Counted from the first letter of the stretch, positions 35,276 to 55,200 are shown. The stretch: 64,000 bases of DNA from Begonia masoniana (GCA_022432975.1 CM039505.1:52303749-52367748), one strand, 5' to 3'. Numbers and translations: made by a program. Notes: generated by a model from the sequence alone, not told the origin.

Positions 35276-37021
35276 TGTCGCTGAAAAGACACTCTCATCA
35301 GTGGCTTCAATACAGTATATTACGCCATTGTTAAAGAAGTATACGTCTATATATACAAACACAGAGAGAGAAGAGAGGAGGTTGCTTGAAGCAGAAAATT
35401 CCAGAGTAATAATGTCCAAACAGCAAGTGAGTAATACTTTACAAGCGTGATGTGAGAATCACCATTGTTGAACCACGTAAAAAGCTCATCTCAGCCGACC
35501 AGCATTCAAAATTCCAAAGGAATAAGAACAATTTCTTTAGAATTAAAGAATTCTTATTTATTGAAAAAGCCAAAAAGCCCCTCTGCTGCTTCATCATAGC
35601 TTTCGCTTTCCGACGCTGAAACCATTGATTTTATGGGATACTATGGATGAAATGCTCGCCTGCTCATCACTTCCACCTTTTCGCGTGGAAAGGACTCCAT
35701 TAACACTCTCCGCCCGTTGTTACTCGCCGCCATTTGAGCCTCTTCTATCGCCGGCGTGGTGAGGCTTGACGATGAATGGGAACCGTTGATTATGATAACG
35801 GCCTAGATCTTCCCACGTTAAGTCTTGTTTTTATATAAATAAATATATAGGATTAAGTACTAATCTTGATTTAACAAGAAAATTACTAAAATAACCATCG
35901 CAGACTCGTCCCTCGCGTCCCTCGCCCTCGCCCTCGCCGTCTCCTCTCGCAGTCGCAGGTCGGTCGCACTCTCTCTTCAAGACTTCGACCCTCTCTTCGA
36001 CGAAGGTAAGCCCTAATTTATCGCTGAACTCTTCAGTTCACTCTCTGTTAGAAATATTTTTAGATAGTTTTCAGGATTTCATTCAATTTATTAGAAATAG
36101 TTTTTAGGATTTCATTCAATTTGTTAGAAATAGTTTTTAGGTAAGCCCTAATTAATTGGTGGTTGTGTTCTGTTATGTTTTTGCATGCATAATTGTCATG
36201 TCTGCTCTGTTTTCTCGTCCATTAGTCTAACATGTTGTGTGTTATGTTAGTCAACATCTTGGTTATATTATGCTGCTTGTTAGTAGTGTTTTGATAGGAT
36301 AGTAGCTGAGGAGCAATGTCTATCTATATGTTATTAAGTTGCTCTTATTATAGCCAAAGGATGTTACAATTTTTCTGTTTGCATGTCTACTAATTGTATT
36401 GTTCTGCTTAGTTGTTTAGGTTGTTTTCTTTCATGTTGCTTTATAAGAGAGTTATTTGGTTCAAGTCAAGTGAATAAGAGAGTGAATAAAATTTACTCCT
36501 TTGGTTGAATTTATACAGCTTTTTTCTTTCTCAATCTGCTCCCTTTTTTATCCAAATCTTTGCTGTGTTAATGACACTCATTTAAACTCTCATTTTTGAA
36601 GGAAAAAGTCAATAAAAGAGGCAAAAAAAGAAGGCAAAATATAAGAAGTTTTTTTTTTTTTAATTTGGAATTTATTATTAAAAAATATTTTTTAATGGGA
36701 AAACCAGAACCGGACCAGAACCGAAACCGAAATTCTGGTCCGGTCCTTAAAAAAATTTGATGGTACCGGTCCTAAAAGTTAAAAACTGAATATTATTGGT
36801 CCGGTCCTAAATTTTCTGAAAACCGGACCGTACCACGTACACCCCTAGAACCAATGCTCTTTTAGGAGGATTTATAGATCAATCTTGATGTTTTAGGGTG
36901 TTGAATTTGAAGTTTTTTTTTGGGGGGGATTATTTCTATAGTTCCCATCTTTCCTTCAGTTTGTTTTAGTTATTGAATATCTTCATTGCTTGCCCTGCTG
37001 AAAGTATTACCTTTTCAGTCC
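35276..37021. other. Hydrolase/POP4-1 divergent promoter and POP4-1 5' UTR intron
   Basis: The hydrolase and POP4 copy 1 are divergently arranged. A segment at about 35755-35823 (around ggaaccgttgatt and aacggcctagatct) recurs at 40970-41036 ahead of POP4 copy 2. A C/T-rich leader at 35900-36005 ends in a good donor (gaag/gtaagc), so the first exon is probably noncoding. A 190 bp element rich in GGTCCGG words (about 36650-36845) sits in the intron. Confidence 0.6.
36650..36845. mobile_element. MITE-like element with GGTCCGG words, copy 1
   Basis: A short interspersed unit starting with a T run and ending in ccacgtacacccct, with internal accggaccagaacc and ggtccggtcc words in inverted arrangement. 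A second copy lies at 40780-40960. No coding sequence. Boundaries are approximate and no target duplication was confirmed. Confidence 0.45.
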
Positions 37022-38842
37022 ATGGGTGGCGATACGATCAACCAAGATCACAGAAAACGCTCTATGGAGGCATTAGAACGGAGGTTTGCTGTTGCCAAAG
37101 CTGAACTTCTTCAGCATCATAAGAAACACAAAAAAGGCAACAGTGGGGAAGCTGAGGATAAAGCTCGTTGTATCAATAGTTCTTTCCCTGCAACTACGCC
37201 TTCTTCCAACAATTCTTCAAAGAAAGGTCTTTTTTTTTGGCAAGCTTAAATAATTTTGCTATTCTGGTTTTTCTTGAGCAATTAAACTATATAGATTACT
37301 CAATTGAAGATAACCGATGCTTTTAATACACAGACGTAGAAGAAGCGGATCCAGTTTATTCACGACTTTCCACTGCCACACATGAAAATCTATTGACCAG
37401 TGAGGGCAAAGTATTTTTTCCCTCTCTCTACTATGATAATTTAAGATGTCTACTTTCATGGTTGATAGTAAAATCCACCACGTGATGCAGCTTTCTGGTG
37501 GAAGAGGTAGTATGGTTGACAAAATTACTCACGAGCTACTTCAGAATGGTGATGCTGCTCAGAAGTACATGCAAGGATCCAAAGCGAAAAAAATCGATAA
37601 TTGGATCCTCCTCGATAATTTTGTACAAAACAGTGGGCATTTGAGGGGCTTTCATAATAATGCTCTTCAGCAGCATTCGAAGCGCTCCAGAAGACGCATG
37701 TCTATGAAGAAACTAAAAGATAAGGGCTTGTTCGATTTGCCTCAGCAATTTCACAAGTGTGTGCTTTTCTTTTCTGCCTTCATTTGAATTTTTTTTTCAT
37801 CCGTTGGAGCTTGTTTATATACCGGCATTGGATATCTCATCTTGAACAAAGGTCTCCGATTGGGGTTTACTTTTTGTTGTTCAAACTAAGATAAATAGAT
37901 AGTTTTTGTAGCAATGACAAATAGATAGGTTGTATAAAATTTAATGGGTAATGCTACATTTACACTTTAATTTTATATTCTATTCTTACTTTTGACGTGG
38001 TGTTTACGTATCATTCACTCATTGATAGACGTGTCAGAATATGAGATTACTTGTTTTGGTGGTCGAATAGACATCAAAGATAAGTCTTGAAACTGAGACA
38101 AAAAAGAAATAGAGTTGTTCTATGAACTCTATTGCATTTTTATAAATGTTTTTTTTATCTTCTCCTTCGAAGTTTTGTTTGAACAAGATTGTTTTTCCAA
38201 TGCAATTACAGGTTCAACATCTTTTTGCCGATGCACGAAATGTGGAAAAGCTACATGCTTCAACTTCTTAAAGCAAAAGGGTTAGATATCTCTTCCTATT
38301 TACTTTTATTCCTCTGTCTGCCCTTGTGTGTAAAATTTTTTCATATTATGATAAATTTATGTTGCAGGAAAAATCAGTTATCTCAATGTATTCTCAGTGC
38401 AGATCTTCATGGAGCATTTATCTCAGGTCAATGCTCTGTTCTACAAATTAGAATTTGATTTTAAAAAGTACTTTTGGACTCTCTACCGATGGATTGTTTT
38501 ACAGTTGTTGAATGCAAGTCGACTTCTTTCATTGGGGTGAATGGCATCATGATCCGAGAAACTGCCGAAACATTTGGTATAATGACCAGAAAAGACAAAT
38601 TTAGAGGTAATTCCTTTGGAAATAAAGAGCTAATTTTATATATTAGTCAAGTAATACTGCGTTAATTGTATACTTTAATTTCATACCCTAACATCACGCT
38701 TACATGATATTCACATAATCTATTAAATACATTGATTGCAGTTGTCCCGAAAAAGCTTTCGGTGTTTGTATTTGGAGTCGATGGGTGGAAAATCACGTTG
38801 CAGGGGGACAAACCTGCCTCCAGAAATCTCGGCATATTGTGA
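37022..38842 (+). CDS. POP4: RNase P/MRP protein subunit p29 (POP4/Rpp29), copy 1
   Basis: Seven coding exons (37022-37226, 37334-37410, 37491-37756, 38212-38280, 38368-38426, 38505-38606, 38742-38842) give 292 residues. The N-terminal two thirds are Lys/Arg-rich and plant-specific. The last 100 residues form the UPF0086/p29 fold: ILSADLHGAFI, CKSTSFIGVNGIMIRET, then VPKKLSVFVFGVDGWKITLQGD. The protein is a core subunit of nuclear RNase P and RNase MRP, which trim tRNA 5' leaders and process rRNA. The ATG follows an intron acceptor directly, so the first exon is noncoding. A second intact copy lies 4.4 kb downstream; protein differences are about 17 substitutions with no indel. Confidence 0.93.
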
Positions 38843-39160
38843 TGGTGCTTCCATTAAATTTGGTGAATCGATAGATGTTCAGCTCAATCCAGTGTCTCAA
38901 TTTTTGGTAGTATATATGATGACAGAGTGAAATTTCTAGAGAGAGCGAGATTGTAATTCATTTGAGGCTAAATTTTTACCCTGTTTCAAATTCAAATGCA
39001 ACCCTGTTTTGCAGAGCTTTCCATTTCTATAATTTGTGTTGTAGTTACGAGTTCTGGAGATTGACGATTTTGTAACTCATCTGAAACTTCTGTTCTAGTT
39101 TCTGAAGCTGACACTTGAGTTTTGAAATTGTTTGTCGGGGCTCAGAACGAGCTCTCGGCC

Positions 39161-40157
39161 TACTTTGAAAGAGGGAGAGAGAGATTGATGGTCATGGTGT
39201 CGTGCTTTTAGATTTTTATGGTTTGGTTTGGACTCTGTTTTGAATCGGTTTTATTTGTAGGCTTCACTTTCTACGTTTTGGTTTGGTCTTTTCAAATTTT
39301 TAAAATTGAAATTATTAATATTATAACAGACCAAAATTGCAGTGTCCAAAATTTATTTTGTTCAGGGATTAAATTGAAATTATTCAACGTGCTTAAAATT
39401 TGTCATGCTCTCGCCCCAAAAAGCCACAAGTCTTAAATAGAGATGGGTAAAACCGGATTGGAATTACGTTTTGGTCTTGGTTTGGTTCGGTTTTGCCTAC
39501 TAGAGGGACTAGTTTTGGTTCTAAAGTCTCAAGATCGATCTACAGTTTTGGAGGTTAAAAATCGCGAAAACTGAATCGAATTATGAGTAAAAAAATTCAA
39601 ACTGAAAATCAGTTAAAACCCGACCCTAAATTGTAAAAAACGGCAATTCCGAAAACTAGCTCTAAAAACCGAACCTAAACTCCAAAAACCCGACCCCAAA
39701 CAATAAAATGAGGTAATTTTTTTTTAATTTAGAACCAAACTTGGATTGGACCATGATACGCAGTTGGTTCAAATTCTGATCCTGGAATTCCACGGTTCCA
39801 TGGTTCTAGTTCCAGAATCATGGAACCATGAGTTACGGTTCTTGTTCGGATTTTAGCGTAGAACCAAATCGAACCGAACCGAACCGAACTGCCCCAACCT
39901 TGGACTCTTAAACCCAATAGAGCTGGAGCAAAGCCGATGGCCTCGTAGAGAACTTAAAAGGACCGACTTTAATGAGTTTTGGAGCTAAAGTCCTCTAGGG
40001 TAGTTCTGCGGCGAATTGTTACGAACACGTTGAATTGAGTTGCTGGGGAAGAAAATCGAGAGGCGAAGAAGAAGATGGTTTTTGACGAGCCTTGGAGCTA
40101 CTGAGTATTGACTCTCAAGTTGTGCAGAAAAATTATCGTACTCTTCGTTTTGTCTTC
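39161..40157. repeat. Dispersed copy of the IMPA9-RH57 intergenic block
   Basis: Matches 18341-19128 in the same orientation from the IMPA9 3' flank to four or five bases before the RH57 start codon. It has extra sequence of about 145 bp near 39257-39400 that the first copy lacks, and it keeps the promoter segment (gttttggagctaaag) that is missing upstream of the truncated RH57. It begins exactly at the right edge of the POP4 duplication unit. Confidence 0.9.
39439..39905. mobile_element. hAT-type MITE, copy within the dispersed block
   Basis: Same element as 18469-18895, with TCTTAAA again at both ends. Because the flanks are copied too, this is a passenger of the block duplication and not a separate insertion. 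Confidence 0.58.
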
Positions 40158-40779
40158 GCCGAAGCCGAAGCCGAAGCGGAAGCCTTCAATCGGTCGTTCA
40201 ATCTTCTCGCTCAGCCGTCGCCGACACCTTCAATCTGAACCGGAGCTCTCTGCGACTCTTGAGTAAGTACAGGTATTCCCTCCAGCTCATCGTTCGTACT
40301 TCGTATCATTCCACGTTGTCCTCTATTTTACGTTCATTGTGCTGCTGTTTCGTGTTGCTTTTTACCTGAATTTTTCATCTTGTTGCTGTTAATTTCGGAG
40401 AGCATGTTTTTTTGCTGTTAATTTTGTGGGTGTTTTCTTTGGTTTTTGTTGCTGTTTTTATTGCTGTTTTCCGTTGTTTTTGTTGCTGTTTTAGTGTTTT
40501 TTGTTGGTAGATGACTTGTTCCCCCAGAAAAAGACTGGAGTTGGTAATTTTAGTTTTCAAAAAAGTACGAGTCAAACTACACGATTGGTTTAGTTAAAAG
40601 AAGCAGTAATTAAGCATAGTTTTTGGAAATAATTTCAATGCACTTGAAGAATGCTTCGTGGAATGTGGGTTTGCAGATTATAAACTGTGGTTTTTAGGTG
40701 ATTAATCATGCAGTAAGGAGGTGAAAGTTGGTGCAGAATCCACTGCTCTGTTGACAAAAATTAAAGTTTCGTTTGAAAT

Positions 40780-40960
40780 TTTTTAATTTGGAATTTTTTA
40801 TTAAAAAAAAAATTTAATGGGAAAATTGTAACCGGACCAGAAATTCTGGTCCGGTCCTTAAAAAAAATTTGATGGTACCGGTCCTAAAAAATGAAAACTA
40901 AATATTATTGGCTCGGTCTTAATTTTTTTCAAAATCGGACCAGACCACGTACACCCTTGG
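40780..40960. mobile_element. MITE-like element with GGTCCGG words, copy 2
   Basis: Close relative of 36650-36845, again ending in ccacgtacaccc. Here it lies upstream of the POP4 promoter copy, whereas copy 1 lies downstream of it, so the two insertions are at different sites or the region has been rearranged. Confidence 0.45.
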
Positions 40961-41470
40961 CCCGCTGTGGTGAGGCTTGACAATGAATGGGAACCGTTGA
41001 TTGTGATAACGGCCTAGATCTGCCCACGTCAAGTCCTGGAGTTTGCAGCTTTATTATAATATTTTTATATTAATAAATTAGCCATTTTCTAATTTTACGA
41101 TTACCTAATCTCTTAGCGGAAATAGCAGAAGAAAAAATTCCTCTGCCGGAGACGCCGTATATCCCACCGAGTGTGGGACGGGAAAGCCGACAGACATCCA
41201 TTATATTATTAACTGTTGTTTCCCAATCGAAGGGGCTCGTACTGGATCCTTTTCTTCAAGTGAGATTTCTTTTCACTCTTATTTTGCGAAATTTGACGAA
41301 CCAGTGCTCTTTTATGAGGATTTAGAAATCAATCTGGATGTTTGAGGGTGTTGAATTTGAAGTTTTTTTTTTTTGGGATTATTTCTATAGTTCCCATCTT
41401 TCCTTCGGTTTGTTTTAGTTATTGAATATTATCATTGATTGCCCTGCTAAAAGTATTATCTTTTCAGTCC

Positions 41471-43267
41471 ATGGCTGGCGATACGATCAACCAAGATCAC
41501 AGAAAACGCTGTATGGAGGCATTAGAACGGAGGTTTGCTGTTGCCAAAGTTGAACTTCTTCAGCATCATAAGAAACCCAAAAAAGGTGACAGTGGGGAAG
41601 CTGAGAATAAAGCTCGTTGTATCAATGGTTCTTTCCCTGCAACTACGCCTTCTTCCAACAATTCTTCAAAGAAAGGTCTTTTTTTTCTTGCAAGCTTAAA
41701 TAATTTTGCTATTCTGGTTTTTCTTGAGCAATTAAACTATATAGATTACTGAATTGAAGATAACCGATGCTTTTAATACACAGACGTAGAAGAAGCGGAT
41801 CCAGTTTATTCACGACTTTCCACTGCTACACATGAAAATCTATTGACCAGTGATGGCAAAGTATTTTTTTTCTCTCTCTACTATGATAATTTAAGATGTC
41901 TACTTTTATTGTTGATAGTAAAATCTCCCACTTGATGCAGCTTTCTGGTGGAAGAGGTAGCATGGTTAACAAAATTACTCACGAGCTACTTCAGAATGGT
42001 GATTCCGCTCAGAAGTACATGCAAGGATCCAAAGCGAAAAAAATCGATAATTGGATCCTCCTCGATAATTTTGTACAAAACAGTGGGCATTTGAGTGACT
42101 TTCGTAATAATGCTCTTCAGCAGCATTCGAAGCGCTCCAGAAGACACATGTCTATGAAGAAACTAAAAGATAAGGGCTTGTTTGATTTGCCTAAGCAATT
42201 TCACAAGTATGTGTTTTTCTTTTCTGCCTTCATTTGAATTTTTTTTCATCCGTTGGAGTTTGTTTATATACCGGCATTGGATATCTAATCTTAAACAAGG
42301 ATCTCCGGTTGGGGTTTACTTTTTGTTGTTCAAACTAAGATAAATAGATAGTTTTTGTTGCAATGACAAATAGATAGGTTGTATAAAATTTAATGGGTAA
42401 TGTTATATTTACACTTTAATATTACTTTTGACGTAGTGTTTACGTGTCATTCACTCATTGATAGATATTTAAAATAATATATTACATGAATTATTGAGTA
42501 ATTGACCGTGTCAGAATAGGAGATTACTTGTTTTGGTGGTCAAATAGACATCAAAGGTAAGTCTTGAAACTGAGACAAAGAAGAAAAAAAGATGTTCTAT
42601 GAACTCTATTGCATTTTTATAAATTTTTTTTTTATCTTCTCCTCCGACGTTTTGTTCGAACAAGATTGTTTTGCCAATGCAATTACAGGTTCAACATCTT
42701 TTTGCCGATGCACGAAATGTGGAAAAGCTACATGTTTCAACTTCTTAAAGCAAAAGGGTCAGATATCTCTTCCTATTTACTCTTATTCCTCTGTCTGCCC
42801 TTGTGTGTAAAAACTTTTAATATTATGATAAATTTATGTTGCAGGAAAAATCAGTTATCTCAATGTATTCTCAGTGCAGATCTTCACGGAGCATTTATCT
42901 CAGGTCAATGCTCTGTTCTGCAAATTAGAATTTGATTTAAAAAAGTACTTTTGGACTCTCTACCGACTGATTGTTTTGCAGTTGTTGAATGCAAGTCGAC
43001 TTCTTTCATTAGGGTGAATGGCATCATGATTCGAGAAACTGCCGAAACTTTTGGGATAATGACCAGAGAAGACAAATTTAGAGGTAATTCCTTTGGAAAT
43101 AAAGAGCATACTCTGACATGACGCATACGTAATATTCACATAATCTATTAAATACATTGATTGCAGTTGTCCCGAAAAAGCTTTCGGTGTTTGTATTTGG
43201 AGTCGATGGGTGGAAAATCACGTTGCAGGGGGACAAACTCGCCTCCAGAAATCTCGGCATATTGTGA
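41471..43267 (+). CDS. POP4: RNase P/MRP protein subunit p29 (POP4/Rpp29), copy 2
   Basis: Same seven coding exons and same lengths as copy 1 (41471-41675, 41784-41860, 41941-42206, 42689-42757, 42845-42903, 42982-43083, 43167-43267), again 292 residues and fully open. Differences include MAGD for MGGD at the start, SDFRNN for RGFHNN, FIRVNG for FIGVNG in the p29 fold and GDKLAS for GDKPAS near the end. The last two fall in otherwise conserved positions, so copy 1 may be the more constrained one. Introns differ by small indels. MCM8 follows in the same direction. Confidence 0.93.
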
Positions 43268-44147
43268 TGGTGCTTCCATTAAATTTGGTGAATCGATAGA
43301 TGTTCAGCTCAATCCAGTGTCTCAATTTTTGGTAGTATATATGATGACAGGGTGAAATTTCTAGAGAGAGCGAGATTGTAATTCATTTGAGGCTAAATTT
43401 TTACCCTATTTCAAATTCAAATGCAAGTCTTTTTTGCATAGGTTTCGATTTCTATAATTTGTGTTGTAGTTACGAGTTCTGGAGATTGATGATTTTGTAA
43501 CTCATCTGAAACTTCTGTTCTAGTTTCTGAAGCTGACACTTGAGTTTTGAAATTGTTTGTCGGGGCTCATAACGAGCTCTCTGCCTAAAAATGGAATCAG
43601 CTCGCTGCTCTGCTCCCTGCAAATGACAATGAAACCTCGTGATTATTATGAGCTTGGCTTCCAAAAACTAGGGCTTTTCTCGAAGTGTAAAACTTTTTAC
43701 TCCGATCTTCTGTGTTCTCTCCGGTACTAGCTCTCAAAATGCCCTGCTTCTTCCTCTGTTTTGTTAAACCATCGGAAAAAATGGCGATCTGCTCTGTTTT
43801 TCGACTTGTTTACATTAATTTTTCATATGCAACTGAGGAATTTTTCAGCCGAGATCGTTGTAATTTAGTAGTTTTGAAAACATGGCGTCTCCCTTTTCTC
43901 GCCGTCTCGTCGGCTCCATTTACTGTCTAATCAGTATGGTGGAGTTCCTCCGTACACCGGCTGGCTTCCGAACCGGGAAGCGCGAATGAAGAAAGGTGAC
44001 GAACACGTGGCGGTCATATACCATGCCACGTTTGTGGTTTATTCATGTGGGCTTTGAAGGCCCATTAGTCCGCGATTAGAATGAATTTGCTGATATAGTT
44101 TCCCGCCAAAAGCAAGCATACGGCTAAGTTTCCTTTCTCCGATCAAG
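43268..44147. other. POP4-2 to MCM8 intergenic region
   Basis: The first 320 bp are POP4 3' flank shared with 38843-39160. The rest is unique and should hold the MCM8 promoter. No gene or known element is seen. Confidence 0.55.
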
Positions 44148-51103
<6,956 letters not shown>

Positions 51104-52266
51104 ATGCATGGAATAGGAGGTCAGGCGTCCTTTTCTTTTCCCAATATTTTTCTGCTGCAATATCTAAAACATCTCAGTTATAAGGTTAGATAGAACCGGT
51201 GATTAGAGAGAAGAGAAGTTCGGATGCCTGAGGGAACAAATTGTGTAATATGTACTCATAGCTTTACTACTAGAGGAGCTATTTCACAATATGATATCCA
51301 TCCCCTATGACTCTGCTTTCTAGCTCTATCTGATTTTTTCAATCCACCATTGATGGAGCAAGTGGTAAAGAAGAAGAATTAATCGTCTTCATCTGTTGGA
51401 TAAACCCAACCAAAACTTAAAAGCCTCCTATCCTATCTTGCCTGGCATTTGGTGTGTGCTTACTTGGCAAACATTCTTGAATGCATTTCCTCATAAATTC
51501 TGCTCTATTTGGTGGCATCACATTCAGAGCCCTTCATCTGGTTTTGAAGGACGGAACAGACGAATCAGGACCCCACTCCATAACTTTTTTGCTCTACATC
51601 GCTCCGTAGCAAAAGGGTTTCTCCTGGTTTTCTAGCAATACAGATTCCATTTGCAAGACTTCTAAAAAGAAGAGAGCTACAAAAACAGGAGCCGCCGCCT
51701 GAGACGGGAAAATGGTTGGTTTTTCATTTTGCCTCGTATTGTCAATCATCATTTCTCATTGATTCTTGCTATTTCCATCTTATTTTAATTATTTATAATT
51801 TTTCTTCGTTATCACATCCATTAATCAGTACCATGTCAATGTAATGTCAGAAAGCAAGATTAACGAGTAGAATTAGAAGTTAAACTTGACATTACTCTTG
51901 TAATTTTGATAATTTCAGTGCAGTTCGATCAACTATTTAAGTTCGTGATTTTTTTTTTCTCCGTCAGCCAAAGCTAAATTTCTATGATTCTCTATTATAG
52001 CTCATGTACAAGATACTTGTTTTTACATTTGAAATGGGCGACCAAGTTACTGAACTCAATGAATACAAAATCAAAGACGCTTGTATGACCTCAACCACTA
52101 ATGTCTAAAAGCAGAAAGGAGTTCACAAAATTAAGAGTAACAAAGATTTCGTGGGAGAATACTTGGGAAATAACGTCATTCTGTAAATTATTATCTACTT
52201 GTTGAACTGCCATGAAAATCAAGAAATTTTGAAATGGTGGGTCAGGTATGATTTGCTTGTATTATG
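51104..52266. other. Convergent 3' region between MCM8 and the LRR receptor kinase
   Basis: Convergent genes, so both 3' UTRs are expected here. An open frame at about 51396-51635 has no recognisable protein content. No repeat or RNA gene is seen. Confidence 0.5.
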
Positions 52267-55200
52267 CTACCTGGCAGTGGGTCGGGCAATGGATTCATCA
52301 AACGACACGTAATTCTCCATCGCCACAAAATCTTGCAGTCCCGTATTCATAGAAGACTGGATCGAGCGTCTCGACAAGTCGTCAGAGTTGGAGTTTCCTT
52401 CTCGACTTGCTCTGGTTTCCCTCTCTATCATAAGTGCATCTTGAATCTCTTTTAGCACTTCGGATATGGATGGCCTCAAATTCCCGTGAGCCTGCACGCA
52501 CATCAATGCTTTCTCCGCTATTTTCCACATCGACTGAATATCATATTTGTTCTGCAGTGACGGGTCGATTATCCCGTGGATGTCTCCGCTCTCAATGTGC
52601 AACTTCGGCCTGATACACAATCATTATGACCCAAGAAATGAGAGTGACTGTAAATGTTTTTGTGATTGTTTAAAGTGTATATAGACTCTAATTTTACCTT
52701 TAAACGTATTCATTATGTGTCACACATTAATCATAATTAAGCTAAGAGATAAGATCACAGTATAGAATTAGATAGTAAATCTAGCATTACTATCGTTAGA
52801 ATAGCTTTTTCGGAACATGATTAGATACGATGTTTTCGATTATATCTTGTTGTAATGTTCGGAAAATATTTACTTACCCACTGTACTATGTTGCGACAGT
52901 TGACACCAAAACTCTCGTTAGATATGGCCTCTTGACCAGATATCAACTCGAGAAGAATGACCCCGAAACTATAAACATCGCTCTTGTCCGTCAACTGCTG
53001 TGATATGTAATATCTGTTAATTGAAAAAAAAAAAAAAAAAAAAAAAAAAAGCTGTCAAATATAAGCAGAGAAGATCCTACTCTTACTGATCAGATAGTAG
53101 AATCAGTTATAGTTAAGATAGAAAGTAAAACAGGGATTACTCAGGATCCAAGTAACCGACAGTTCCTCGAACAATGCTAGAGACATGGGAGGCACCGTCT
53201 ACAGCAAGCTTCGAAAGGCCGAAATCAGAAACTTTGGCTCTCATGTGCTTGTCCAAAAGAATATTGCTGCTCTTTAAGTCCCTGTGAATAATAGCCGGTA
53301 TACAACCCGTGTGCAGATACTCAATCCCTGCAAACAACCATCGCCACAAATCGTCAACCAAAACGTTTTTCGCCACTTTTTTGAGTCTTGAAGTTAGCTC
53401 TCTCCTAACCTTTTGCTGCGTCTTCGGCTATCTCGAGCCGTTTGATCCAATTCATACCGTTTTCATGCGTTAATGGGCCTGTAAAGACAGATGCACCTTA
53501 TGAGTATCGTTTCATAGCCATGAGTTGACGTTGTTCGATCGTGTTGATTTACCGTAGAGATGCTCCTTGAGGGTTCCGTTATGCATGAACTCGTAAATAA
53601 GCATGCTCCTCCATTCTTCTTGGACAATATCCGAGAAATTGTACCAGGTTTCGGTGATGAATCCTCGACAAAAGCGTTACCTATGAAACAATCAATATAT
53701 ACCACAAATGAATGAGTTTTTTTTTTTTTTTTTTTTCCAGTCTTTCCAATTCATCTACTGTAGCTCATCCAACTAAGTATGAAAAAAGAACCAAGAGCTT
53801 TAAAACGATAAATATCGACAAATAAGAGCGATTTTATTCAATTGCAATTACTACCTCGTTCGTAAATTCCCGCTTTCCTTGGAAAGAATTACTGGTCAGA
53901 ACTTTAACTGCAATTTCTTTTCCATCGTCTAGCTTGCCGTAGTAAACGACACCAAAACCTCCAGACCCGATTTTCCTCTCGAAATTTCTAGTGGCATCTT
54001 CAATTTCATCGACACTGAAACGGTGTGCTACATCGTTTGGTGCATCGCTTTTGAAAGAAACAAGACTCCGCACAGGCAGTGATTCTCTAAAAGAAGCTAT
54101 AATACAAGGAATATAACTCGATTTAGACATTTCGAGTACGTACGTATAATGTATGTTAAAATGAGATAGTTTCAGTGCCATACCTTGTTCACCATGTTTC
54201 TTACTTCTCTGGCCCTTCCGCAAGCATAAACATGCAATTATAGTAGCTACGAGCAGGACAGCAACACCAACTGCTGAAGCTATGATTATATTTGCATGCA
54301 CTTTCTTCCCACCCTCGGTACTAAGATTGTTATTTCCGGAGAAGCTGGAAGAACAAAAAGTAGAGTTCAACAAATTTATTTGAAGGTCTAAAATTGTTAT
54401 TTTTGATGATACTTACTCCAAGATCAAGTTTTTACTGAGAAGAACTGATGGCACTTTTCCAGATAACATGTTATTTTGCACATACCTATAACAAACCATA
54501 CGAAAAATTATTTCATAATTCAACGACTCGTTAACCGTCAATTCAAGAATAGAGTCGAAGTCGTCCTTTATTGAAAATTATGTCTAATAGAGATCTCCAA
54601 CAACTTACAGCTCCCTTAAATTTGGTAGATTCGATAAAGACGAAGGCAGCCCTCCGGTCAATTTGTTATTCTCGAGATGCCTAAAAGTTCAAAAAAAAAA
54701 AAAATAACGAACTTAGCTAGAAAACCTTTTCGGCGAGTGGGTTAGGGAAACAAAGTTTTGGAGATTACAAGATCTTCAAGTTTACACATCCAGTCAAATC
54801 CGGTATTGGACCCGTCAACGCATTCCCATCAAGCCATCTGCATTGATAGCACAACCGGATTATTAATATCCTAATCGGTCATCAATTTTTATCAGAACTA
54901 TATCATGATGATAATATTACTTACAATTCTTCTAAACCCTCCAGATTTGCCAACACCGAAGGGATGGTTCCCGTCAAATTCCTCGCCGACAACAAACTGC
55001 AAAGCACCATGGAGAAATGATCTCTCCCTTTAGATCAAACTTCTGAACAACATGGATTTTACAAATTGTGGTGAATAAAGTAATAGCATTAATGTTTACA
55101 TTTTAACTATTTGTGGTTGCTGATTTGTATTACACAACAGCCATGACCATGGAACAGGCAAACACGGATCGCCACCTTCTTCATCCCAGCCTACCGATGA

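Larger units (their letters stand above)
38843..41470. other. Mosaic spacer between the POP4 copies
   Basis: From left to right: POP4 3' flank shared with 43268-43587; a copy of the IMPA9-RH57 spacer (39161-40157) including a hAT MITE; a C/G-rich leader with gccgaa repeats (40158-40270); T-rich DNA; a MITE-like GGTCCGG element (40780-40960); and the promoter and first-exon region of POP4 copy 2. No gene is seen. Confidence 0.75.

Noticed and set aside
36986..37021. Upstream extension of POP4 copy 1 to 36986
   Set aside because: The extension has no ATG there and runs through a clear splice acceptor (ttttcag); the ATG at 37022 lies just inside the exon.
51396..51635. 79-codon plus-strand frame downstream of MCM8
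   Set aside because: Lies in the convergent 3' region and has no family resemblance.
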